NCBI RefSeq assembly: GCF_049977365.1
Contig: NZ_JBNGEN010000002.1
Coordinates: 62,001-126,000 of the forward strand
Direction: 5' to 3'
Source of the DNA: Brachymonas sp049977365
GTDB taxonomy: Bacteria > Pseudomonadota > Gammaproteobacteria > Burkholderiales > Burkholderiaceae_C
DNA: 64,000 nucleotides
The notes under the pieces were generated by a model. That model did no database searches. It saw only the letters and a program-made list of their open reading frames with translations, and was not told the origin of the DNA. Below, in pieces: positions 1 to 8,818 of this stretch (positions are counted from its first letter, which is position 1; each line of letters opens with the position of its first letter). The translations under genes and the position numbers were made by a program.

Positions 1-582
1 CATCAGCTTGGGATGCGGGTAGCTCGACAGACCATGCCCACCCACTTCCTGCCGGAAGTTGTCGAGCTGCTCCTCGGTCAGGCGTCCCTCCAGAAAGGCC
101 CGCGCATAGATGCCCGGTGCGCTGTGCCCCTGAATGTAGATGCAGTCGCCGCCATGGGACTCGCTCTCGGCGTGCCAGAAATGGTTGAAGCCCGCCCCCA
201 GCATGGACGCCAGCGAGGCAAAGGACCCGATATGTCCCCCCAGATCCCCGCCATCTTCAGGATGCAGGCGGTTGGCCCGCACCACCATGGCCATGGCGTT
301 CCAGCGCATGTAGGCACGCAGCCGCTTTTCGATGGCGATATTGCCGGGGCAACGCGCCTCCTGCTCCGGTTCGAGCGTGTTGACGTAGCCGGTCGTGGCG
401 GAGAACGGCATGTCGATGCTGTTCTGGCGCGCGTGTTCGAGCAGCTGTTCGAGCAGGAAATGTGCCCGGTCCTTGCCCTCGTTCTGGATCACGCTTGAGA
501 GCGCATCCATCCACTCGCGGGTTTCCTCGTGATCGACATCGCCCGGCACCTGGCCGGGGTACGGTTGCTGTGCAGAGGACAT
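1..582 (-). CDS. aceE: Pyruvate dehydrogenase E1 component, homodimeric type (N-terminal part)
   Basis: Only the first 194 codons are in the window; the gene continues beyond base 1. It encodes the thiamine-diphosphate E1 subunit that decarboxylates pyruvate and hands the acetyl group to E2. The N-terminus resembles the homodimeric (E. coli-type) family: an acidic head (DVDHEETREWMDAL), then an RANRL and GGHIGSFASLASM stretch, FNHFWHA, and the conserved IQGHSAPGIYARAFLEGRL segment. The ATG at 580-582 is preceded by GGAG at a good distance, which supports this start. It is divergent from the sensor kinase at 931, and the gap between them holds a candidate operator. Identification is strong, although the catalytic centre itself lies outside the window. 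Confidence 0.95.
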   Translation of the reverse strand, partial: MSSAQQPYPGQVPGDVDHEETREWMDALSSVIQNEGKDRAHFLLEQLLEHARQNSIDMPFSATTGYVNTLEPEQEARCPGNIAIEKRLRAYMRWNAMAMVVRANRLHPEDGGDLGGHIGSFASLASMLGAGFNHFWHAESESHGGDCIYIQGHSAPGIYARAFLEGRLTEEQLDNFRQEVGGHGLSSYPHPKLM

Positions 583-725
583 GTCTTGTCTCCTTGTCTC
601 TGGGTGTCTGGTATGTGGGCGCCCGGCCATGTGGCATAGGCATGTTCCGGGTGCCTGTGCAAGAGTTTGCCAGCGAAGTATCCCATAAGAAAGTCAAATT
701 CCAAATTGCGATTATTGATTTCTTA

Positions 726-744
726 CTGTGAAATAAAATCACAG
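726..744. promoter_or_regulatory. Inverted repeat in the aceE / sensor-kinase divergent region
   Basis: The 583-930 gap between divergent aceE and the histidine kinase has a conspicuously AT-rich core (about 680-745) in otherwise GC-rich DNA. Inside it lies a perfect inverted repeat, CTGTGA (726-731), a 7-base AATAAAA spacer, then TCACAG (739-744). The half sites resemble CRP-type TGTGA/TCACA, but the spacer is one base longer than the usual six. A TAAAAT hexamer overlaps the spacer. I infer a regulator site or promoter serving one or both genes; the binding protein is not identifiable. I see no other gene in the gap. Confidence 0.4.
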
Positions 745-930
745 CACTGCAAGGTACTGGAAAGAAAAATCCTTGAAAATCCAATGCATACACCGTTCCC
801 TCATGTCACATAACTGTCCTGAGACGGGTGTCATCCACCCTTTTTTCCCCTCTCCTGCCCTGTCCATACGGGAATATCCTGATCTGATCCATGCCACGCG
901 TGCCGTGTCGTGGCCTGCCTGCGCACAACC

Positions 931-3426
931 ATGTTGAACACCGTCCTGCCCAGCCCCTGGCGCGCCGCCTTCCAGCGGTGGTGGGGCACCCTGCCCGCCC
1001 ATCGGCAGGACCGCGTCGCCAGCCTGCTGCCACTGCTGGCAGTGGCCATGTTCGCCATGGCTGTCGTGAGCGCCATCGGCTACCTGCGCATGGAGGAATG
1101 GCACACCGAGAACCAGACCCTCCAGCGCGACGGCGAATACTCCCGCCAGCGCATCTCGGTGCGCCTGGCCGAACGGCTCGAACTGCTGCAGAAGTTCGGC
1201 CATGAGCTGACCCTGCCGGCTGGGGCGCTGATGCACTTCAACCGGAAGGCCGATCTTCTGCTGGCCGACAATCCCGAAATCCGCGATCTCACCTGGCTCG
1301 ACGCACAGGGACGCGTGGTGGCAAGCCGCGACCTCATGGGCGCCATGGCGAGCCAGCCGCTGCCCGACGGCGAAGGTGCCGCCCCTGCCCTGCATCCCGA
1401 TCCGGCCCTGCTGGCCCGGGCCGGCAGCGAAAAGCGCGCGCTCTACCAGGTCACGCGTGCGTCGCAGGGCAACGACGCCGTGCTCGGCATGGTGGTGCCG
1501 CTGTATGCACACGGCAAACTCTCGGGCTATCTCTATGCCCGCCAGCTGCTGAGTTCGCTGCTGTACTACGCAGTTCCCTCGGACATCTACGCCCGCTACA
1601 CCGTGGCGCTGGTCAATTCCGCCCGGCAGGTGCTGGCGGGACAGGTGGCCACGCAGCACGCGGCAGCGCCCTCCTCGTGGCCCGTATGGCTGTCGCAGTC
1701 CGGCAATGCCTACAGCGCTCCCATTGCACCGCTCGGCGGCGACATTGCCCTGCACCTGCAGTCCTACCGTGCCGATGACCGCATGGTCAACCGTTCCATG
1801 CTCCTGGTGCTGCTGGCCATGAGCGTGCTGACCGCCTGGGCGCTGCTCGCCAACTGGCGGCACCTGCGGCGGCGCCAGCGCTCCCAGCATGCCCTGGAAC
1901 AGGAAACCAGCTTCCGCCGCGCCATGGAGGAATCCATGGTGGTGGGCATGCGCGCGCTGGACATGGAAGGCCGCATCCAGTACGTCAATGCCGCCTTCTG
2001 CCACATGACAGGCTGGTCGCCCGAGGAACTCATCGGCGAGGCCCCGCCCTACAGCTTCTGGCACCGGGACGACTACGAGCGCAACACCCGCATCCTGCAG
2101 AAGACCCTCGACGCCCAGATTCCCCAGGGCGGCTACGAAATGCGCGCCCTGCGCAAGAACGGCACCACCTTCGACGCCCGCATGTACATGGCGCCTCTCA
2201 TCGGAGCCGACGGCGTGCAGACCGGGTGGATGTCCTCCATGACCGACATCACCGAGCCCAACCGCATCAAGCGGCAGCTCTCCAGTGCCCACGAACGGTT
2301 CGCCCGCGTGCTCAACTCGCTCGACGCCACGGTCTCGGTCGCCCCGCTGGGCGGCAAGGAACTGCTGTTCGCCAACAACGTCTACCGGCAATGGTTCGGA
2401 GACGACGGAGCCTCCGGCCATCTCCAGATGCTCACCGAGGCCGCCACCCAGATCCCCGCCCACGTCGAGGCCGATGCCTCCTCTTCGGAAGGACTGCACC
2501 CCAGCATGCTGCCCGGCATCTCCAGCAACAACACCGAGGTCTTCATCCCCGAGCTCGACCGCTGGGTGGAAGTGCGCTCGCGCTATCTGGAATGGGTCGA
2601 TGGCAGCCTGGCCCAGCTCGTCATCGCCACCGACATCACCGCCCGTCGCCACGCAGAGGAACTCAGCCAGCAGCAGGAAGCCCGTGCCCAGGCTGCGAGC
2701 CGGCTCATCACCATGGGAGAAATGGCCTCCAGCGTGGCCCACGAGCTCAACCAGCCCCTGACCGCCATCACCAACTACTGCAACGGCATGACCAGCCGCA
2801 TCCGGGCCGGCACCATGGACGACGACGCCCTGCTCGACGCCCTGGCCAAGACCAGCCGCCAGGCCCAGCGCGCCGGCCAGATCATTCAGCGCATCCGCTC
2901 CTTCGTCAAGCGCAGCACCCCCAACTACGCCGAGGCAGGCGTGGCCGGCATGGTCACCGAGGCCGTGGAGCTGGCCGAGATCGAAATGCGCCGCCGCCAC
3001 GTCCGCCTGCGCTCGCGCATCACCCCCGGCCTGCCGCTGCTGCATGTCGACCGCATCCTCATCGAACAGGTGCTGGTCAACCTCATGAAGAACGCGGCAG
3101 AAGCCATCGACACGGCAGGCATGCCCACCGACCGGCGCCTGATCGACCTGGATGTGGGACTGGCCATGCGCGAGCAGAGAACGGTGGTCGAATTCCGCAT
3201 CACCGACACCGGCAAGGGCCTCTCGCCCGACACCCAGCAACACCTCTTCGAGGCCTTCTTCACCACCAAGACCGAGGGCATGGGCATCGGGCTCAACCTC
3301 TGCCGCAGCATCGTGGAATCCCACCATGGCCGGCTGCGCGCGGAGAACCTCTACAATGAAGGCCAGGTGACAGGGTGCTGCTTCAGCTTCTGGCTGCCCG
3401 TGCCGGAAACTGGTCATGCCGGGTGA
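931..3426 (+). CDS. Membrane PAS-domain sensor histidine kinase
   Basis: Two-component sensor kinase of about 831 residues. In order it has a short cytoplasmic N-terminus, a hydrophobic segment (LLPLLAVAMFAMAVV), a periplasmic sensing region of roughly 230 residues, a second membrane segment (MLLVLLAMSVLTAWALL), two PAS-like regions (the first with YVNAAFCHMTGWSPEEL), and a HisKA/HATPase core. The phospho-acceptor His lies in SSVAHELNQPL (codon at 2740-2742). The N box (NLMKNAAEAID), DTGKGLSP, FFTTK and GMGIGLNL ATP-lid motifs are present, so it should be active. This architecture is of the FixL/DctB/TtrS type; the ligand is not evident. I chose ATG 931; GTG 910 in frame is possible and neither has a clear Shine-Dalgarno. 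The FixJ-like regulator 58 bases downstream is the obvious partner. Confidence 0.88.
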   Translation: MLNTVLPSPWRAAFQRWWGTLPAHRQDRVASLLPLLAVAMFAMAVVSAIGYLRMEEWHTENQTLQRDGEYSRQRISVRLAERLELLQKFGHELTLPAGALMHFNRKADLLLADNPEIRDLTWLDAQGRVVASRDLMGAMASQPLPDGEGAAPALHPDPALLARAGSEKRALYQVTRASQGNDAVLGMVVPLYAHGKLSGYLYARQLLSSLLYYAVPSDIYARYTVALVNSARQVLAGQVATQHAAAPSSWPVWLSQSGNAYSAPIAPLGGDIALHLQSYRADDRMVNRSMLLVLLAMSVLTAWALLANWRHLRRRQRSQHALEQETSFRRAMEESMVVGMRALDMEGRIQYVNAAFCHMTGWSPEELIGEAPPYSFWHRDDYERNTRILQKTLDAQIPQGGYEMRALRKNGTTFDARMYMAPLIGADGVQTGWMSSMTDITEPNRIKRQLSSAHERFARVLNSLDATVSVAPLGGKELLFANNVYRQWFGDDGASGHLQMLTEAATQIPAHVEADASSSEGLHPSMLPGISSNNTEVFIPELDRWVEVRSRYLEWVDGSLAQLVIATDITARRHAEELSQQQEARAQAASRLITMGEMASSVAHELNQPLTAITNYCNGMTSRIRAGTMDDDALLDALAKTSRQAQRAGQIIQRIRSFVKRSTPNYAEAGVAGMVTEAVELAEIEMRRRHVRLRSRITPGLPLLHVDRILIEQVLVNLMKNAAEAIDTAGMPTDRRLIDLDVGLAMREQRTVVEFRITDTGKGLSPDTQQHLFEAFFTTKTEGMGIGLNLCRSIVESHHGRLRAENLYNEGQVTGCCFSFWLPVPETGHAG

Positions 3427-3484
3427 TGGCAGGCGGCATCCTCCGTCTTTTTCCTAGTGCTTCTTCCCGAATGGCGTTGCAACG

Positions 3485-4111
3485 ATGAGCTTGATTCCCG
3501 ACAAAGGCACCCTGTATGTGATCGATGACGACGAGGCCGTGCGCGACTCGCTCCAATGGCTGCTCGAAGGCAAGGGCTACCGGGTGCGCTGCTTCGACTC
3601 GGCCGAATCGTTCCTGTCGCGCTACGATCCCCGCGAAGTGGCCTGTGCCTTCGTCGACATCCGCATGGAAGGCATGAGCGGACTGGAACTGCAGGATCGC
3701 CTGATCGAACAGAAGTCCCCGCTGCCCATCGTCTTCATCACTGGTCATGGCGACGTCCCCATGGCCGTGGACACCATGAAGAAGGGCGCACTCGACTTCA
3801 TCCAGAAGCCCTTCCGCGAGGAAGACGTCGAAGTGCTGGCCGAGCGCATGCTGGCCCGGGCCCGCACCGCCTTCGTCGAGCACCAGCAGGCCAGCACGCG
3901 CGAAAGCCTCCTCGGCAAGCTCACCAACCGCGAATCCCAGGTGCTCGAACGCATCGTGGCCGGCCGCCTCAACAAGCAGATCGCAGACGACCTCAACATC
4001 AGCATCAAGACTGTGGAGGCCCACCGCGCCAACATCATGGAAAAACTCCATGCCAACACCGTGGCCGACCTGCTCAAGGTGGCCCTGGGCTCCGGCACAC
4101 CCAAGGCGTGA
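3485..4111 (+). CDS. FixJ/NarL-type response regulator
   Basis: 208-residue transcriptional regulator. The N-terminal receiver has the acidic pocket (DDDEAVRDS, residues 14-16), the phospho-acceptor Asp58 in FVDIRMEGM, Thr86 in FITGHGD, and Lys108 before Pro in FIQKPF. The C-terminal LuxR/GerE helix-turn-helix includes LTNRESQVLERI, NKQIADDL and SIKTVEAHRANIMEKL. Receiver plus GerE with a short linker is the FixJ/TtrR layout. It directly follows the PAS kinase on the same strand and is followed by an intrinsic terminator at 4136-4164, so kinase and regulator probably form a two-gene operon. Targets cannot be read from sequence; aceE upstream or the pair itself are the nearest candidates. Confidence 0.92.
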   Translation: MSLIPDKGTLYVIDDDEAVRDSLQWLLEGKGYRVRCFDSAESFLSRYDPREVACAFVDIRMEGMSGLELQDRLIEQKSPLPIVFITGHGDVPMAVDTMKKGALDFIQKPFREEDVEVLAERMLARARTAFVEHQQASTRESLLGKLTNRESQVLERIVAGRLNKQIADDLNISIKTVEAHRANIMEKLHANTVADLLKVALGSGTPKA

Positions 4112-4135
4112 CGCCGCAGGCGCTCCACCTTCCGC

Positions 4136-4164
4136 ATTCCCGCTTCCGGCGGGAATGTTTTTTT
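4136..4164 (+). terminator. Intrinsic terminator after the response regulator
   Basis: Perfect 8-bp stem ATTCCCGC (4136-4143) / GCGGGAAT (4149-4156), a 5-base loop, then G and seven T residues (4158-4164). It lies 25 bases past the regulator stop and 30 bases before folD, separating the two transcripts. Confidence 0.88.
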
Positions 4165-4193
4165 GAACCATCCCTTCCGCCCATTTCACTCCC

Positions 4194-5057
4194 ATGACCG
4201 CCCAACTCATCAACGGCAACGAACTCTCCAAGCAACTGCGCACCGAAGTGGCCCAGCGCACCACGGCCCTGCGCGCGCGCGGAATCACCCCAGGCCTCGC
4301 CGTCATCCTGGTGGGAGACAACCCCGCCAGCCAGGTCTATGTGCGCAACAAAGTCAAGGCCTGCGAGGAAGCCGGTCTGCACTCCGTGCTCGAAAAGTAC
4401 GACGCCTCCATGACCGAAGCCGAACTGCTGGCCCGCGTCGAGGCCCTCAATGCCGATCCGTCCATCCACGGCATCCTCGTGCAGCTGCCTCTGCCGGACC
4501 ATATCCATGCCCAGCGCGTGATCGAGGCCATCAGCCCCGCCAAGGATGTCGACGGCTTCCACGTGGCCAGCGCAGGCGCCCTCATGACGGGCATGCCCGG
4601 CTTCTGGCCCTGCACGCCCTACGGCTGCATGAAGATGCTCGAATCCATCCACTATGATCTGCGCGGCAAGCATGCCGTGGTCATCGGACGCAGCAACATC
4701 GTGGGCAAGCCCATGGCACTCATGCTGCTGGCCAAGGACGCCACCGTCACCATCTGCCACAGCCGCACCGCCGACCTCAAGGCACAGACCCTGCAGGCCG
4801 ACGTGATCGTGGCAGCCGTGGGGCGCCGCAACACCGTCACGGCCGACATGGTCAAGCCCGGTGCCGTGGTGATCGACGTCGGCATGAACCGCAACGATGC
4901 CGGCAAGCTCTGCGGCGATGTCGACTTCGATGCCGTCAAGGAGGTGGCCGGCTACATCACCCCCGTGCCGGGCGGTGTCGGCCCCATGACCATCACCATG
5001 CTTCTGGTCAACACCCTGGAATCAGCCGAACGCGCCGCCCAGGCCGCAGGCGTCTGA
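4194..5057 (+). CDS. folD: Bifunctional methylenetetrahydrofolate dehydrogenase / methenyltetrahydrofolate cyclohydrolase FolD
   Basis: 287 residues, the usual length for FolD. It interconverts 5,10-methylene-THF, methenyl-THF and 10-formyl-THF with NADP in the cytosol. Visible signatures are the YVRNKVKACEEAGL segment (catalytic Lys of the YxxxK motif), QLPLPDH, DVDGFH, the nucleotide-binding GRSNIVGKPMALML and the C-terminal PGGVGPMTITMLL. The start ATG lies 30 bases after the terminator that closes the preceding regulator operon, so it likely has its own promoter. Nothing is unusual about the protein. Confidence 0.97.
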   Translation: MTAQLINGNELSKQLRTEVAQRTTALRARGITPGLAVILVGDNPASQVYVRNKVKACEEAGLHSVLEKYDASMTEAELLARVEALNADPSIHGILVQLPLPDHIHAQRVIEAISPAKDVDGFHVASAGALMTGMPGFWPCTPYGCMKMLESIHYDLRGKHAVVIGRSNIVGKPMALMLLAKDATVTICHSRTADLKAQTLQADVIVAAVGRRNTVTADMVKPGAVVIDVGMNRNDAGKLCGDVDFDAVKEVAGYITPVPGGVGPMTITMLLVNTLESAERAAQAAGV

Positions 5058-5112
5058 GCCCCATCCGGCCGGCACACAGAAAAGCCACGGGGAACGTCAG
5101 GCGGCTCACCGC

Positions 5113-5146
5113 TTGAAGCCGGGAGTTTTGCCCATAAACTCCCCAC
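5113..5146 (+). promoter_or_regulatory. Candidate promoter with overlapping hairpin directly before the M3 peptidase start
   Basis: TTGAAG (5113-5118), a 16-base spacer, then TAAACT (5135-5140) form a plausible sigma-70 promoter ending six bases before the ATG at 5147, so transcription could start at the start codon itself. An 8-bp perfect inverted repeat, GGGAGTTT (5121-5128) / AAACTCCC (5136-5143), overlaps the spacer and -10. No Shine-Dalgarno precedes the ATG. Leaderless expression is an inference. Confidence 0.35.
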
Positions 5147-7234
5147 ATGAACCTCACGACCACTTCCCCCTCCCTCTCGGCCGATCTCGCGTCCAATCCG
5201 CTGCTGCAGGACAGCGCGCTGCCCCTGTTCGACCGCATCCGCCCCGAGCATGTCGGCCCTGCCATTCAGTACCTGCTGCAGGCCTGTGAACAGGCCCTTG
5301 CCCAGGTCACTGCACCCGACTTTCCGGCCGACTGGCACCAGCTGGCCCTGGTGCTCGACGTGGCCACCGAACGGCTGGGCCGTGCCTGGGGGGCAGTGGG
5401 ACACCTCAAGAGCGTATGCGACACGCCGGAGCTGCGTGAAGCCTACAACGCCATGCTTCCGGCGGTCTCCGACTTCTTCACCCGCCTCGGGGCAGATGAA
5501 CAGCTCTACGCCAAGTACAAGGCCATTGATCCGTCGGGACTCGACTCTGACCAGCGGCAGGCCCTGCACAATGCCCTGCGGGACTTCAGGCTCGGCGGCG
5601 CCGAGCTCCAGGGGGATGCCCGCGAGCGCTACGCCGCCATCCAGGACCGCCTGGCTGCCCTGACCCAGAAATTCAGCGAAAACGCGCTCGACGCCACCGA
5701 CGTCTGGTCCCTCTACGTCGAGGAATCCGACCTGGCAGGCGTGCCGGCCGATGTGGTGGCAGCCGCCCGTGCAGCTGCGCAGGCCGATGCGCATGCAGGC
5801 TACAAGCTCACGCTCAAGCTGCCGTGCTATCTGCCCGTCATGCAATTTGCCCAGAGCAGCTCCCTGCGTGAAACGCTCTACCGCGCCTATACCACCCGCG
5901 CAAGCGAACAGGCACAAGGAGATGGCCGCCGCTTCGACAACAGTGCCGTCATTGCCGAAATCCTGGCCCTGCGCGACGAAGAGGCCCACCTCCTCGGCTA
6001 CCCCAACTACGCAGCCATGTCGCTCGTGCCCAAAATGGCGGAAAGCCCCGAGCAGGTCATCGCCTTCCTGCGCGACCTGGCCGCCAGGGCACGCCCCTTT
6101 GCCCAACAGGACATGGCCGATCTGCGTGCCTATGCTCAGGAGCATCTCGGCCTGCAGGATCCGCAGCCCTGGGACTGGACCTATGTGGGCGAAAAACTCA
6201 AGGAAGCCCGCTACGCCTTCAGCGAGCAGGAGGTGAAACAGTATTTCCCGGCACCGCGTGTGCTCGCCGGTCTGTTCCGCATCGTCGAACAGCTCTTCGA
6301 CGTCCAGGTGCTGCCCGACCAGGCCCCCGTGTGGAACGAAGGGGTCACGTTCTACCGCCTCGAACGCCAGGGCCAGCTGGTCGGCCAGTTCTATCTCGAT
6401 CCTGCTGCACGCAAGGGCAAGCGCGGTGGCGCCTGGATGGACGACGTGCGTGCCCGCTGGCTGCGCCCGGACACCGGCACCCTCCAGACTCCCGTGGCCC
6501 AGCTCGTGTGCAACTTCGCCAGTGGCGTGGACGGCAAGCCTGCCCTGCTCACCCACGACGATGTCATTACCCTCTTCCACGAAACCGGACACGGACTCCA
6601 CCACATGCTCACCCGGATCAACGAGCACGATGTCTCCGGCATCAGTGGCGTGGAATGGGATGCCGTGGAGCTTCCGAGCCAGTTCATGGAAAACTTCTGC
6701 TGGGAATGGAAGGTGCTCGAAGGCATGACGGCGCATGTCGACACTGGCGCGCCCCTGCCACGCACCCTGTACGAACGCATGCTCGCTGCACGCAACTTCC
6801 AGAGCGGCCTGCAGACCGTGCGCCAGATCGAGTTTGCCCTGTTCGACATGCTGCTGCACAGCCAGCCGGTCCCTCCCTCGGACATCATGCCCCTGCTGGA
6901 GGAAGTGCGCCGTGAAGTGGCCGTGATCCAGCCCCCTGCCTACAACCGCATGGCACACACCTTCAGCCATATCTTTGCCGGAGGCTATGCGGCCGGCTAC
7001 TACAGCTACAAGTGGGCCGAGGTGCTGAGCGCCGATGCCTATGCCGCCTTCGAGGAAACGGCCGCCGCCGACGGCAGCGCAGACCCGCAGACCGCCCTGC
7101 GCTATCGCCAGGAAATCCTGGAACGCGGTGGCAGCAGACCCGCACTCGAATCGTTCGTGGCCTTCCGTGGCCGCAAGCCTACGGTCGATGCCCTGCTGCG
7201 GCACAGCGGCATGGCAACCTCATCGGCCCAATGA
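5147..7234 (+). CDS. prlC: M3 family zinc metallopeptidase (oligopeptidase A)
   Basis: 695 residues, near the 680-700 of oligopeptidase A. This cytosolic zinc endopeptidase cleaves short peptides, including released signal peptides. The zinc motif HETGH is at residues 478-482 (LFHETGHGLHHML), and a downstream GVEWDAVELPSQFMENFCW region supplies the third ligand area typical of the family. The C-terminal HTFSHIFAGGYAAGYYSYKWAEVLSAD is also an M3 signature (shown here only to name the region around 6955-7040). The ATG at 5147 has no Shine-Dalgarno and sits six bases after a possible -10. It converges with hisD. Oligopeptidase A is favoured over dipeptidyl carboxypeptidase by overall length and neighbourhood. 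Confidence 0.93.
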   Translation: MNLTTTSPSLSADLASNPLLQDSALPLFDRIRPEHVGPAIQYLLQACEQALAQVTAPDFPADWHQLALVLDVATERLGRAWGAVGHLKSVCDTPELREAYNAMLPAVSDFFTRLGADEQLYAKYKAIDPSGLDSDQRQALHNALRDFRLGGAELQGDARERYAAIQDRLAALTQKFSENALDATDVWSLYVEESDLAGVPADVVAAARAAAQADAHAGYKLTLKLPCYLPVMQFAQSSSLRETLYRAYTTRASEQAQGDGRRFDNSAVIAEILALRDEEAHLLGYPNYAAMSLVPKMAESPEQVIAFLRDLAARARPFAQQDMADLRAYAQEHLGLQDPQPWDWTYVGEKLKEARYAFSEQEVKQYFPAPRVLAGLFRIVEQLFDVQVLPDQAPVWNEGVTFYRLERQGQLVGQFYLDPAARKGKRGGAWMDDVRARWLRPDTGTLQTPVAQLVCNFASGVDGKPALLTHDDVITLFHETGHGLHHMLTRINEHDVSGISGVEWDAVELPSQFMENFCWEWKVLEGMTAHVDTGAPLPRTLYERMLAARNFQSGLQTVRQIEFALFDMLLHSQPVPPSDIMPLLEEVRREVAVIQPPAYNRMAHTFSHIFAGGYAAGYYSYKWAEVLSADAYAAFEETAAADGSADPQTALRYRQEILERGGSRPALESFVAFRGRKPTVDALLRHSGMATSSAQ

Positions 7235-7390
7235 CCCATGCGGGAGGCCTCGGGCCCGCGCCTTTCCTGACGCCCCAAGGACAAGGCGCATCCCCTGCTG
7301 CCCCCTGCAGTCGGGAGTGACAGGCAGCAGCAGGGCTGCCTGCCTGCGTGGTGATGCCGGCAGCTTGCTGCGACAGCGGAGGCCTTGGGC

Positions 7391-8707
7391 TTACTTGAGC
7401 CGGAACTCGGCTGCACGGGCGTGGGACTGCAGTCCTTCCCCGTGGGCAAGCACACTGGCGATGCGTCCCAGCGTCTGAGCTCCGGCTTCGCTCACCTCGA
7501 TCAGGCTGCTGCGCTTCTGGAAGTCATACACGCCGAGCGGCGAGGAAAACCGGGCCGTCCCGCTTGTGGGCAGCACATGGTTGGGGCCTGCGCAGTAATC
7601 CCCCAGGCTTTCGCTCGTATAGGCCCCCAGGAAGATGGCACCCGCGTGCCGCAAGAGCGGCTCCCAGCGGTGCGGCTCGCGGCTGCTCACCTCCAGGTGC
7701 TCGGGCGCGATGCGGTTGCTGATGTCGCAGGCTTCTTCCATGCTGCGGGTATGAATCAGGGCACCGCGTCCTTCCAAACTCTTGGCGATGATGGCGGCGC
7801 GGGGCATTTCGGGCAGCATGCGCTCCATGGCCTCGGCCACAGCGTCGATATAAGCAGCATCGGGACACAGCAGGATGCTCTGCGCCAGCTCGTCGTGCTC
7901 GGCCTGACTGAACAGATCCATGGCGACCCATTCGGCGGGCGTGCTGCCATCGGCCAGTACGAGGATCTCGCTGGGCCCCGCAATCATGTCGATACCGACC
8001 GTGCCGAACACACGGCGCTTGGCGCTGGCCACATAGGCATTGCCGGGCCCGGTGATCTTGTCGACCTTGGGAATGGTGGCCGTGCCGTAAGCCAGCGCTC
8101 CCACAGCCTGTGCACCGCCCACCGTGAAGGCGCGTGTGACACCGGCCACATGGGCTGCCGCCAGCACGAGCGGATTACGCTCGCCCCGGGGCGTGGGCAC
8201 CACCATGAGAATTTCGGGCACCCCGGCCACATGGGCCGGAATCGCGTTCATGAGCACACTGCTCGGATAGGCGGCCTTGCCGCCGGGGACGTAGATGCCC
8301 ACCCGATCCAGTGGAGTGACCTTCTGTCCCAGCAGGGTGCCGTCCGCGTCGCGGTAGGTCCAGCTTTCACCGCTGGCCTTCTTCTGTGCCTCGTGGTAGC
8401 TGTGCACGCGCCGGGCCGCTGCCTGCAGAGCGTCGCGCTGATCGGTGGGCAGTCCTTCGAAGGCCACCCGAAGGGTATCGGCTCCGAGTTCGAGCTCGGC
8501 CATGGACTGCACACCCAGACCGTCGAAGCGCTGGGTATAGTCCATCACCGCCGCGTCACCCCGCGTCTGCACATCCGCCAGGATGTCCGCCACGCGCTGC
8601 TCGATCTCGGCGTTGGTATCCGCACTCCAGTGCAGCCGCGCCTGAAAGGCGGCATCGAAATCTGCCTGTGCAGTAGACAGGCGCAGGGGACGGGCGTGCA
8701 GGGTCAT
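7391..8707 (-). CDS. hisD: Histidinol dehydrogenase
   Basis: 438 residues, normal for HisD, which makes the last two NAD-dependent oxidations from L-histidinol to L-histidine using zinc. Recognisable parts are the YVPGGKAAYPSSVLMNAIPA segment, GAQAVGALAYGT, KITGPGNAYVASAKR, AGPSEILVLAD, SQAEHDE and the C-terminal PNHVLPTSGTARFSSPLGV. The ATG at 8705-8707 (MTLHARPLRL) fits known N-termini better than the longer open frame. It is last in the leftward murA-hisG-hisD run, 111 bases after hisG. The remaining his genes, often adjacent in relatives, are not here because prlC converges immediately downstream. Confidence 0.97.
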   Translation of the reverse strand: MTLHARPLRLSTAQADFDAAFQARLHWSADTNAEIEQRVADILADVQTRGDAAVMDYTQRFDGLGVQSMAELELGADTLRVAFEGLPTDQRDALQAAARRVHSYHEAQKKASGESWTYRDADGTLLGQKVTPLDRVGIYVPGGKAAYPSSVLMNAIPAHVAGVPEILMVVPTPRGERNPLVLAAAHVAGVTRAFTVGGAQAVGALAYGTATIPKVDKITGPGNAYVASAKRRVFGTVGIDMIAGPSEILVLADGSTPAEWVAMDLFSQAEHDELAQSILLCPDAAYIDAVAEAMERMLPEMPRAAIIAKSLEGRGALIHTRSMEEACDISNRIAPEHLEVSSREPHRWEPLLRHAGAIFLGAYTSESLGDYCAGPNHVLPTSGTARFSSPLGVYDFQKRSSLIEVSEAGAQTLGRIASVLAHGEGLQSHARAAEFRLK

Positions 8708-8818
8708 CTTGGTATACCTTCGGGGCAGATGCGAAATGAAGACACGGCCCTCCCCCACCGCCTTTTCTTCAGAAAGGCTGCGGGGGACGAGACCGCAGGC
8801 AGAAAACCGGCAGCAGGA

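Noticed and set aside
739..3417. A very long open frame antisense to the sensor kinase
   Set aside because: It mirrors a gene with clear kinase motifs; its translation is His/Gly/Ala-rich low complexity typical of the opposite strand in GC-rich DNA. The same applies to long antisense frames at 4952-7204, 22122-25013, 31677-34016 and 55866-58679.
7322..7341. Terminator between prlC and hisD
   Set aside because: AGGCAGC/GCTGCCT makes a 7-bp hairpin with a 6-base loop, but no T-run follows on either strand.
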